From: DASSBG01 sp035703755
GTDB lineage: Bacteria; Pseudomonadota; Gammaproteobacteria; Xanthomonadales; Rhodanobacteraceae
Direction: 5' to 3'
Length of the DNA: 29,580 bases
Assembly: GCA_035703755.1 (NCBI GenBank)
Contig: DASSXP010000180.1
Coordinates: 1-29,580, forward strand
Made by a program: the position numbers and the translations under genes. The notes below the pieces were generated by a model. It made no database searches. It saw only the letters and a program-made list of their open reading frames with translations, and was not told where the DNA came from. Every line of letters starts with the position of its first letter. The first letter of the stretch is position 1. This document shows, piece after piece, positions 22,571-29,580 of the stretch.

Positions 22571-23107
22571 TCAGTGCCCGGGTGGCACGACGGGATGTGT
22601 ATTGGCGATCATCGTCTCGACGTCCGCCGGCTTGACCAGGTGCGCATCGGGCGTGGCCAGCACGGTCAGCGTGCCCTGCTGCCACAATCCGACCTCGATG
22701 GCCTGGGTCGCCGGATCAAGCAACACGTACGCCTGCTCGACACCGCCCTGATGCGCGGCGTTGCCGGTGATGTAGTACACGGCAGCGGATTTGCGCAACG
22801 GGCCGGCAACGGTCAGGTTGTTCTGCAACAGATCGAACTTGTCGCCCAGCAAATCCTGCAAGGCGTCGGGCACCTGCCCCACGCCGAACAGGCCGAAGTC
22901 GTTCTGGTACTTGCCGACGGCCGCATCGAGGTTGTTCCAGTTGAGCTCGGTCGTCGGCTGCTCCGCCGACGTGACGACACTCGATGCGCGGTCCGCTGCG
23001 GCAGCGGGCGACGTGGCGGCACTGCCCGGGCTGGTCGATTGCTTGCCGCAGGCAACCAGCAGCAGGGCGGCGATTGCCACCAAGGTAACGATAGGGAGGG
23101 TTCGCAT
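22571..23107 (-). CDS. Lipoprotein of unknown function
   Basis: A 178-residue lipoprotein: RTLPIVTLVAIAALLLVACG gives a signal peptide with lipobox LVAC and Cys21. A Ser/Ala/Thr-rich linker follows (about 22-60). The globular part (about 65-178) has LDAAVGKYQNDFGLF, VPDALQDLLGDKFDLLQNN, AAVYYITGNAAHQGGVE and AYVLLDP. Residues 85-100 suggest a helical region with Leu spacing. The family is not recognised with confidence. GGAG lies 10 bases upstream of the ATG at 23107. It is monocistronic, and probably sits in the inner leaflet of the outer membrane. Confidence 0.72.
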   Translation of the reverse strand: MRTLPIVTLVAIAALLLVACGKQSTSPGSAATSPAAAADRASSVVTSAEQPTTELNWNNLDAAVGKYQNDFGLFGVGQVPDALQDLLGDKFDLLQNNLTVAGPLRKSAAVYYITGNAAHQGGVEQAYVLLDPATQAIEVGLWQQGTLTVLATPDAHLVKPADVETMIANTHPVVPPGH

Positions 23108-23209
23108 GGCGCTTGCTCCGTCGTTGTGGTTGGCATCCATTACAGCACAAGCGCATCCGTCTGGCGGACGCGCAACAGCGGAAAACCCGATGCGTTATTG
23201 GGTTGCGGT

Positions 23210-23215
23210 TACAAT
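23210..23215 (+). promoter_or_regulatory. -10 box before tRNA-Arg
   Basis: TACAAT at 23210-23215, 12 bases before the mature tRNA 5' end. No good -35 hexamer is found at 16-18 bp. Confidence 0.45.
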
Positions 23216-23226
23216 GTTCCGCTTTC

Positions 23227-23303
<77 letters not shown>

Positions 23304-23473
23304 GTCGTGGGCCAGCGCACTGCACGCATGCCGCGCCGGGCTGTCCCGCGCGATCCGGGTTCCACCCGCCAGCATGTCGCCTCGGGCATGCGAGCGACGG
23401 CGGGCTGATAGAATGGGCAATCCACTGCAGCAAAGGTCGGCGCCCGGCGCCACCTGAATCCAAGGAATCTCGC

Positions 23474-25009
23474 ATGTCTCACAGCATTCTTCAGGCCCTC
23501 GGCCTGACCGATACCAATTCCGGCACTTACCTCGGCAACGGTGAGTGGTCGAAGACCGCCGACGCCGGCATCCTGACCCCGATCAACCCGGCGACCGGCG
23601 AAGCCCTCGCCAGCGTGTACGCCTCCAATCACGCCGACTACGAAACCATCCTCGAGCGCGCCGCCAAGGCCTTCGAGGTCTGGCGCAGCACGCCCGCACC
23701 GCGCCGTGGCGAAGCGGTGCGCCTGTGTGCCGAGGCACTGCGTCAGCACAAAGATGCGCTGGGTTCGCTGGTAGCGCTGGAAATGGGCAAGATCAAGCCC
23801 GAGGGCGACGGCGAAGTACAGGAGATGATCGACATCGCCGATTTCGCGGTCGGCCAGAGCCGCATGCTCTACGGCAATTCGATGCACTCCGAGCGCCCCG
23901 GGCACCGCATGTATGAGCAGTGGCATCCGATCGGCAACGTCGGCATCATCTCGGCCTTCAACTTCCCGGTCGCCGTGTGGGCGTGGAACGCGATGCTGGC
24001 GGCGATCTGCGGCGACATTTCCATCTGGAAGCCCTCGCCCAAGACCCCGCTGTCGGCCGTCGCCACCCTGCGCATTTGCAGCCAGGCGCTGAAAGATGGC
24101 GGTTTCCCGGACATCTTCTTCCTGTTCAACGATGCCGGCACCGAACTGGCGCAGAACTTCGTCGATGACAAGCGTATCCCGCTGATCAGCTTCACCGGTT
24201 CGACCAAGGTCGGCCGCCTGGTGGGTGAGCGCGTGGCCCAGCGCATGGGCCGCTCGCTGCTGGAACTCGGCGGCAACAACGCCATCATCGTCGACCAAAG
24301 CGCCGAGCTGAAACTGGCGATCCCGGCCATCGTGTTCGGCGCCGTCGGCACCGCCGGCCAACGTTGCACCACCACCCGTCGGCTGATCGTGCACGCGTCG
24401 ATTCTCGACGAAGTGACCAGCAAGCTGGTGGCCGCCTACAAGCAGGTGGAAAGCAAGATCGGCGACCCGACGCTGGCCAGCACCTTGATGGGGCCGCTCA
24501 ACAGTTCCGATGCCGTGGATGCCTATCTCGACGCCATCGAAAAGGCCAAAGCGGCCGGCGGCACGGTGCTGACCGGTGGCAAGGCGCTGACCGACCGCAA
24601 GGGCAACTTCGTGCTGCCGACCATCATCTCGGGCCTCGACAACCACAGTGAGGTGGTGCAGACGGAAACCTTCGCGCCAATCCTCTACGTGATGCCGTTC
24701 GAGACGCTGGAGCAAGCCATCCAGATGCAAAACGCCGTGCCGCAGGGCCTGTCCTCCTCGATCTTCACGCAGAACCTCAAGGCAGCCGAGCAGTATCTCG
24801 CCGCCAGCGGCAGCGATTGCGGCATTGCCAACGTCAACATCGGCACCTCCGGCGCCGAGATCGGCGGCGCATTCGGCGGCGAGAAGGAAACCGGCGGCGG
24901 CCGCGAATCGGGCTCGGATGCCTGGAAGGTGTACATGCGCCGCCAGACCAACACCATCAACTGGTCGGACGCACTGCCGCTGGCGCAGGGCATCAAGTTC
25001 GACATCTGA
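23474..25009 (+). CDS. amaB: ALDH7-type (aminoadipate semialdehyde) aldehyde dehydrogenase
   Basis: An NAD-dependent aldehyde dehydrogenase of 511 residues. The catalytic residues are intact: N163 (SAFNFPVAVWAWN), E264 (LLELGGNNA) and C298 (GTAGQRCTTTRR). The C-terminal EIGGAFGGEKETGGGRESGSDAW is close to the ALDH7 (antiquitin) signature, pointing to oxidation of alpha-aminoadipic semialdehyde to aminoadipate in lysine or pipecolate breakdown, as for AmaB of Pseudomonas. The assignment to that substrate is by similarity to the branch only. TAGAAT at 23409-23414 could be the -10 box. Terminator-like structure follows. Confidence 0.88.
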   Translation: MSHSILQALGLTDTNSGTYLGNGEWSKTADAGILTPINPATGEALASVYASNHADYETILERAAKAFEVWRSTPAPRRGEAVRLCAEALRQHKDALGSLVALEMGKIKPEGDGEVQEMIDIADFAVGQSRMLYGNSMHSERPGHRMYEQWHPIGNVGIISAFNFPVAVWAWNAMLAAICGDISIWKPSPKTPLSAVATLRICSQALKDGGFPDIFFLFNDAGTELAQNFVDDKRIPLISFTGSTKVGRLVGERVAQRMGRSLLELGGNNAIIVDQSAELKLAIPAIVFGAVGTAGQRCTTTRRLIVHASILDEVTSKLVAAYKQVESKIGDPTLASTLMGPLNSSDAVDAYLDAIEKAKAAGGTVLTGGKALTDRKGNFVLPTIISGLDNHSEVVQTETFAPILYVMPFETLEQAIQMQNAVPQGLSSSIFTQNLKAAEQYLAASGSDCGIANVNIGTSGAEIGGAFGGEKETGGGRESGSDAWKVYMRRQTNTINWSDALPLAQGIKFDI

Positions 25010-25019
25010 TGCGTCATCC

Positions 25020-25049
25020 GGCCCGCCCTGCATCGGGGCGGGCCGTTTC
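25020..25049 (+). terminator. Weak terminator-like hairpin after the aldehyde dehydrogenase gene
   Basis: A 9-bp stem GGCCCGCCC/GGGCGGGCC (25020-25028 with 25036-25044) is followed by GTTTCGTT, so the U-tract is poor. It may be a partial terminator or an RNA end stabiliser before the SDR gene. Confidence 0.5.
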
Positions 25050-25079
25050 GTTGCAACGCTCGACCCTGGGAGCCCACCG

Positions 25080-25841
25080 ATGCACGCCCCGTTTGATTTT
25101 CAGGATTACCGCGTCGCCATCGCCGGCGGCAGTCGCGGCATTGGCCGTGCCATTGCGCTCGGCTTTCTCGATGGCGGCGCCCAGGTTGCCGTGTGCGCGC
25201 GTGGCGAGGACGGCTTGAAAGACCTGGCCCGTGAGGCCGGTGCCGACAGCACCCGCCTGCATACACAGACCTGCAACCTGGCCGAACCGGCCGAAATCGA
25301 AGCCTGGGTCGGCAACGCTGCGACGGCCATGGGTGGCATCGACGTGCTGGTCAACAATGCCACCGGCTACGGCTTCCGCGACGATGACGAGTCCTGGCTG
25401 GTCGATTTCAATGTCGACCTGATGGCGGCGGTGCGCGCTTCGCGTCACGCCAAGCCGTGGCTGAAGCAATCCAGCCGTGCCTTGATCCTGCACACCAGCT
25501 CGATCGGCTCGTTCCGGCCACGGGTGATGGGCCCGCCCTACGCGGCGATGAAAGCGGCGCTCAATCACTACACCACCACCCAGGCGCTGGCGTTGTCCAA
25601 ATACGGCATCCGCGTCAATGCCATCGCACCCGGCTCGATCGAGTTCCCGGACGGCGTGTGGGACCGCTGCAAAACCGAGAACCCGGAGCAGTACGCCCAC
25701 GTGCAATCGACCATTCCGTTCGGCCGCTTCGGCACGCCGGAGGAAGTGGCCTACCTCGCACTGTTCCTGGCCTCGCCGTGGGCTGGCTGGATCACCGGCC
25801 AGATCATGGCGGTCGATGGCGGCCAGTCGCTCAAATTCTGA
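25080..25841 (+). CDS. SDR-family NAD(P)-dependent oxidoreductase
   Basis: A 253-residue classical short-chain dehydrogenase/reductase. The nucleotide-binding loop is AGGSRGIGRA (15-24), NNATG (90s) is the NAG-like structural motif, and the catalytic trio includes Ser in HTSSIGS, and Tyr and Lys in PPYAAMKAA. PGSIEFPDG and the end ITGQIMAVDGGQSL are the usual C-terminal elements. Whether it uses NAD or NADP, and its substrate, cannot be told. It lies 70 bp after the aldehyde dehydrogenase gene and 12 bp before pyrD. It may therefore be transcribed with pyrD and murB, with no obvious functional link. Confidence 0.88.
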   Translation: MHAPFDFQDYRVAIAGGSRGIGRAIALGFLDGGAQVAVCARGEDGLKDLAREAGADSTRLHTQTCNLAEPAEIEAWVGNAATAMGGIDVLVNNATGYGFRDDDESWLVDFNVDLMAAVRASRHAKPWLKQSSRALILHTSSIGSFRPRVMGPPYAAMKAALNHYTTTQALALSKYGIRVNAIAPGSIEFPDGVWDRCKTENPEQYAHVQSTIPFGRFGTPEEVAYLALFLASPWAGWITGQIMAVDGGQSLKF

Positions 25842-25853
25842 TCCAGGCCCGCC

Positions 25854-26900
25854 ATGTACTCCACCCTGCGCCCGCTATTGTTCGCGCTGGACGCCGAATT
25901 GGCGCACCGGCTGACCCTGTACGGCCTCGGCGTGGCCCAGCGCAGCAATCTCATGCGCTTTGTCGCCACGCCACCGCCAGCCCTGCCGCTGCGCGTCCTC
26001 GGTATCGACTTTCCGAACCCGGTCGGCCTTGCCGCCGGCCTCGACAAGAACGGCGAGCATCTTGACGCCCTCGCCGCGCTCGGCTTCGGTTTCATCGAAA
26101 TCGGCACCGTCACGCCACGGCCGCAGGCAGGCAACCCGCAGCCACGGCTGTTCCGCCTGCCCGGTCACCAGGCCATCATCAACCGCATGGGCTTCAACAA
26201 CGCCGGCGTCGACGCCCTGCTGGCCAACATCGACCGCGCCGAGTATCGCGGCGTGCTCGGCATCAACATCGGCAAGAACAAGGACACACCGAACGACCGC
26301 GCCGCCGAGGATTACCTCCACTGCCTCGAACGGGTGTACTCGCGCGCCAGCTACGTCACCATCAACATTTCCTCGCCCAACACGCGGGGCTTGCGCGAGT
26401 TGCAGGAAGAAGCCGCGCTGAAAGCCTTGCTCGATCAACTGCGCGACGCGCAGGAACGGCTGGGATCGCAGGCCGGCCAGCGCAAACCGCTGCTGCTCAA
26501 GATCGCCCCCGACCTCGACAGCGCAGCGCAGGACGCGATCGCCAGCGTGCTGCTGGACAGCGGCATCGACGGCCTGATCTGCACCAACACCAGCATCGAC
26601 CGCGGCGTGGTTGCCAGCGATCCGGCCGGCCATGAAACCGGCGGCCTGTCCGGGCGGCCGATCCTTGAGCGCGCCACCAACGTGCTGCAAGGCATGCGCC
26701 AACGGCTCGGCGACCGCATCCCGCTGGTCGGCGTCGGCGGCATTCTCGAAGGCGATCACGCGGCCGCGAAGATCGAAGCCGGCGCCAGTCTGGTGCAGCT
26801 CTACACCGGGTTGATCTATCGCGGCCCGCAGCTAGTCACCGAGTGCGTGGAGGAAATCGCGCGTCGCCCGCAGCCTGCCGGCGCCGCCGCGCATGGCTGA
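25854..26900 (+). CDS. pyrD: Dihydroorotate dehydrogenase (quinone), class 2
   Basis: Membrane-associated FMN enzyme that oxidises dihydroorotate to orotate in pyrimidine synthesis, passing electrons to quinone. A 348-residue protein with the class 2 N-terminal helices (1-40) that form the quinone tunnel. Also present are NPVGLAAGLDKNG (55-67), GTVTPRPQAGNP, NRMGFNNAG, NIGKNK and NISSPNTRGLR (171-181) with S174 as the catalytic base, typical of class 2; then LVGVGGI and TGLIYRGP. The ATG at 25854 is the only sensible start. It overlaps murB by 8 bp. Confidence 0.98.
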   Translation: MYSTLRPLLFALDAELAHRLTLYGLGVAQRSNLMRFVATPPPALPLRVLGIDFPNPVGLAAGLDKNGEHLDALAALGFGFIEIGTVTPRPQAGNPQPRLFRLPGHQAIINRMGFNNAGVDALLANIDRAEYRGVLGINIGKNKDTPNDRAAEDYLHCLERVYSRASYVTINISSPNTRGLRELQEEAALKALLDQLRDAQERLGSQAGQRKPLLLKIAPDLDSAAQDAIASVLLDSGIDGLICTNTSIDRGVVASDPAGHETGGLSGRPILERATNVLQGMRQRLGDRIPLVGVGGILEGDHAAAKIEAGASLVQLYTGLIYRGPQLVTECVEEIARRPQPAGAAAHG

Positions 26901-27939
26901 GCGCGGCACCGACATGGGCGGCTACACGCTGCAAGAAGACGCCTCGCTCGCTAGTCACAACACCTTGCGGGTGGCAGCACGGGCGCGCTGGCTGGTGGAA
27001 TTGAACGATGCCGCCAAACTGCCCGGCGTGCTGGGCTTCCCCGCCCTCCAGCGCGGCCCGCTGCGGGTGTTGGGCGAAGGCAGCAACGTGCTCTTCACTG
27101 CGGATTACCCCGGCACCGTGCTGGTGATGCGCACCCGTGGCGTGCAAGTCGAGCAGGACGCCGACCGCACGCGCATTGCGGTCGCCGCCGGCGAACGCTG
27201 GGACGATTTTGTGCGCTGGTCACTGGGGCAAGGCTATGCCGGGCTCGAAAACCTGATCCTGATCCCCGGCACGGTCGGCGCCGCACCGATCCAGAACATC
27301 GGTGCCTACGGCGTCGAAGTCGCCCGCTACATCGAAAGCGTCGAGGCCTGGGATCGCCACACCGCCCGCGTGGTGCGCCTGGATCGCACCGCCTGTGGCT
27401 TTGCCTACCGCGACTCGCTGTTCAAGCGCCACCCGGATCGCTACATCGTCACCGCGGTGCGCTTTGCCCTGCCCCGTGAGGCCGCGCTCACGCTCGATTA
27501 CGCCGGCATCCGCGACGAACTGGACGCAATGGGCATCCAGCAGCCGGCGCCATTCCACGTCGCCGAAGCGGTGGTGCGCTTGCGCACCCGCAAGCTGCCC
27601 GACCCCAACCGCATCGGCAACGCCGGCAGTTTCTTCAAGAATCCACTGGCCGATGCCGCCACCGCCGCGCAATTGGCGCGCGCGCACCCGTCGATGCCGC
27701 AATGGCCGGGGCCGGAAGGCGTCAAGCTGTCTGCTGCATGGCTGATCGAAGCGTGTGGATTCAAGGGCTTGCGTGAAGGTAATGCCGGCATTTCGAATCG
27801 CCACGCACTGGTCCTGGTCAACCACGGCAACGCCAGCGGAGCCGAACTGTGGGCGCTGGCGCAGCGCGTCCAGGCCGGCGTGGCCGAGCGCTTTGGTGTC
27901 AAGCTCGAACCCGAACCGGTAGTAATCGGCGCCGGCTGA
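26893..27939 (+). CDS. murB: UDP-N-acetylenolpyruvoylglucosamine reductase (type I)
   Basis: FAD enzyme that reduces UDP-GlcNAc-enolpyruvate to UDP-MurNAc, an early step of peptidoglycan synthesis. A 348-residue protein of the type I (E. coli) group. It has NTLRVAARA, the FAD-binding LGEGSNVLF, IPGTVGAAPIQNIGAYGVE, the YRDSLFK element and NAGSFFKNP with the catalytic Ser. GNAGISNRHALVLVNHG follows, and LEPEPVVIG carries the conserved Glu. The ATG at 26893 overlaps the pyrD stop by 8 bp, so they are coupled. The GTDMGG start at 26914 is an alternative. Confidence 0.98.
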   Translation: MAERGTDMGGYTLQEDASLASHNTLRVAARARWLVELNDAAKLPGVLGFPALQRGPLRVLGEGSNVLFTADYPGTVLVMRTRGVQVEQDADRTRIAVAAGERWDDFVRWSLGQGYAGLENLILIPGTVGAAPIQNIGAYGVEVARYIESVEAWDRHTARVVRLDRTACGFAYRDSLFKRHPDRYIVTAVRFALPREAALTLDYAGIRDELDAMGIQQPAPFHVAEAVVRLRTRKLPDPNRIGNAGSFFKNPLADAATAAQLARAHPSMPQWPGPEGVKLSAAWLIEACGFKGLREGNAGISNRHALVLVNHGNASGAELWALAQRVQAGVAERFGVKLEPEPVVIGAG

Positions 27940-28023
27940 GCCGCGCCCGAACTGCGCTGGCAGTCACAACCGCGCCTATGGCAACGGGTTAATTTGGCCG
28001 CGACGTATTTGCAAGGCCAGACC

Positions 28024-29580
28024 ATGCCCGCCGCACTCGACGCCATGCTCGTTTCCCTGTCCCGTCGCCGCCTCGTCAGCGCCGGCCTTGCCACCGCCGG
28101 CTCCACACTTGCCGGCATCGCCAGCGCCGCCACCGCATCCAGCGCGCCCGCCGCAGTGCGCTGGCTCAACCGCGCCAGCTTCGGCTATAGCCAAGCTGAC
28201 CTCGCCGCTTTCAATGCCTTGGGCGGCAGCGACAACGCGCGCTGGAACGCCTGGATCACCCAGCAGCTGGCGCCATCCGGCATCAACGACAGCGCCTGCG
28301 ATGCACGCGTCGCCAACGCCGGCTTCACCACCCTCGGCAAGACCGCCGCCCAGCTGTGGGCCGACCACCACAGCCAGGAAAACAATTATTCCCTGCGCAT
28401 GCGCCCGATCGCCGAAGCCGAGTGCATGACCCTGATCCGGCAGATCTACAGCAAGCGGCAACTGTTCGAGGTGCTGGTCGACTTCTGGCATGACCACTTC
28501 AGCGTGTATGGCCGGGATTACAGCGGCGGGCCGATGTTTCCGGCGTTCGACCGCGACGCCATCCGCGCGCACGCGCTCGGCAATTTCCGCACCCTGCTGC
28601 AGGCCAGCGGCGAGTCGGCCTCGATGATGTTCATGCTGGATCAGTACGCCAGCACCCGCGCCGGCCCCAACGAAAACTACGCCCGCGAACTGTGCGAACT
28701 GCACACACTGGGGGCACAAAACTACGCCGGCATCCTCGCGCCCGACGACGCCTCCCTGCCAATCGGCACCGAAGCCACACCCGGCGGCGGCAGTCGCAGC
28801 ATCCGGCTCAAGTACGTCGACGCCGACGTCTACGAGGCCACCCGCATCCTCACCGGCATGACGCTCTCCGGCAGCACCTGGCCCTACGATCCGATCGGTG
28901 GCGTCGCCCTGGGTGAGTACGTGTTCGATGACGCGGAACACGACCAATACCCCAAGAGTTTTCTCAACAGCTATTTTCCGGCCTACCAGCACCAGCAGGA
29001 TGTCGAGAAGCTGTACGACATCCTCGCCGCCCATCCCGGCACCGCCGCGTTCGTCGCCGGCAAGCTGTGCCGGCGGCTACTGGGCGACACAGCATCGGCG
29101 AGCCTCATCGACAGCGCCGCGTCCTTGTTCGAGAGTCAGTGGGAAGCGCCCGATCAAATCGCTCAGGTAGTGGGCCTGATCCTGCGCTCCGCCGAGTTCA
29201 TGGATGGCCCCGGCAGCAAGGTCAAACGCCCGACCGTGGCGGCGGTGTCGGCCCTGCGCGCCTGCGCCGCCGACTTCACCCCCAGCCCCGACGACAACAG
29301 CGGTTGGTCGCCCAGCGAGGAGTTCCTCTGGAGCCTGCAGGCGGCGGGCCACCGTCCGTTCAACTGGCCGGCACCCAACGGCTACCCGGACAACGACGCC
29401 GCCTGGTCCAGCAGCGGCACGCTCGGCATGTGCCTGCGCCAGTTACCGCGGCTGCTGGAAATGCGCCAAAGCTACGCCAGCGCCGGCGAGCACTTTCTGG
29501 CCGACATTCAAGCACAGACGCTGGCCGCCTTCCCCGCCGCCGCCAACCGCACGGCGGCGCAACTGGTCGATTACTGGTGC
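28024..29580 (+). CDS. DUF1800 protein with Tat-like leader (cut by window edge)
   Basis: The frame is open for 519 codons to the right edge. The start at 28024 follows AAGGCC. The leader MLVSLSRRRLVSAGLATAG has a twin-arginine-like SRRRLV motif and a weakly hydrophobic Ala/Gly stretch, so export through Tat is likely. WLNRASFGYS (about 47-56) and LVDFWHDHFSVYG, NENYARELCELHTLG, DVYEATRILTGM and FLNSYFP are conserved in DUF1800. Such genes often stand beside a DUF1501 partner, and here the DUF1501 gene would be beyond the edge. The role is unknown. Confidence 0.9.
   Translation, partial: MPAALDAMLVSLSRRRLVSAGLATAGSTLAGIASAATASSAPAAVRWLNRASFGYSQADLAAFNALGGSDNARWNAWITQQLAPSGINDSACDARVANAGFTTLGKTAAQLWADHHSQENNYSLRMRPIAEAECMTLIRQIYSKRQLFEVLVDFWHDHFSVYGRDYSGGPMFPAFDRDAIRAHALGNFRTLLQASGESASMMFMLDQYASTRAGPNENYARELCELHTLGAQNYAGILAPDDASLPIGTEATPGGGSRSIRLKYVDADVYEATRILTGMTLSGSTWPYDPIGGVALGEYVFDDAEHDQYPKSFLNSYFPAYQHQQDVEKLYDILAAHPGTAAFVAGKLCRRLLGDTASASLIDSAASLFESQWEAPDQIAQVVGLILRSAEFMDGPGSKVKRPTVAAVSALRACAADFTPSPDDNSGWSPSEEFLWSLQAAGHRPFNWPAPNGYPDNDAAWSSSGTLGMCLRQLPRLLEMRQSYASAGEHFLADIQAQTLAAFPAAANRTAAQLVDYWC

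Overview
The window looks like chromosomal DNA of a GC-rich gammaproteobacterium, most likely from or near the Xanthomonadales/Lysobacterales. The support is the high GC, the block glmM-tpiA-secG-tRNA-Leu, the block surE-pcm-yqaA-nlpD, type I murB next to class 2 pyrD, and REP-like palindromes of the kind common in Xanthomonadales and Pseudomonas. The genus cannot be named from the sequence alone.

Layout. Positions 1-2243 are the end of an integrated element: a P4-type tyrosine integrase reading away from the 3' end of a tRNA-Leu(GAG) gene, two small unknown genes (one cut by the window edge), a possible small membrane protein, a terminator and a helically phased iteron array at the integrase start. 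Positions 2244-6657 are a minus-strand core block: glmM, a small membrane protein, a 2-oxoglutarate/Fe(II)-type oxygenase, tpiA, secG and tRNA-Leu. In related bacteria rimP-nusA-infB normally follows this tRNA; here the element follows. Positions 6726-9522 run on plus: bpt, a DUF482 GNAT-fold protein and aat, which overlap one another, then a zinc-ligand-lacking L36 gene (ykgO type) with its own strong promoter and terminator. Positions 9656-11962 hold a secreted BamE-like small protein and the agmatine-to-putrescine pair aguA-aguB. REP-like palindromes (11978-12102) precede a TraB-family membrane protein, then two monohaem cytochromes c in tandem with a good terminator.

Positions 14344-15582 encode a BaiN/HI0933-type flavoprotein (minus). 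Positions 15690-18130 are an accessory patch that is visibly more AT-rich: an unrecognised membrane-anchored HNH-motif protein followed by a secreted DUF4124 protein, which share a short motif and may both reach the periplasm. Positions 18134-21848 (minus) hold surE-pcm-yqaA-nlpD, closely packed, then nfuA where rpoS is often found. After that come an Smr-domain gene, a lipoprotein, tRNA-Arg(CCT), an ALDH7-type aldehyde dehydrogenase, an SDR oxidoreductase, pyrD and murB (overlapping), and a DUF1800 protein with a Tat-like leader that runs off the right edge.

Most of the window is housekeeping: wall precursors (glmM, murB), glycolysis (tpiA), pyrimidines (pyrD), secretion (secG), N-degron tagging (bpt/aat), polyamines (aguAB) and envelope division control (nlpD). 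The parts most worth a second look are the HNH/DUF4124 pair, the integrase iteron array, and the three-gene GNAT-fold transferase operon.
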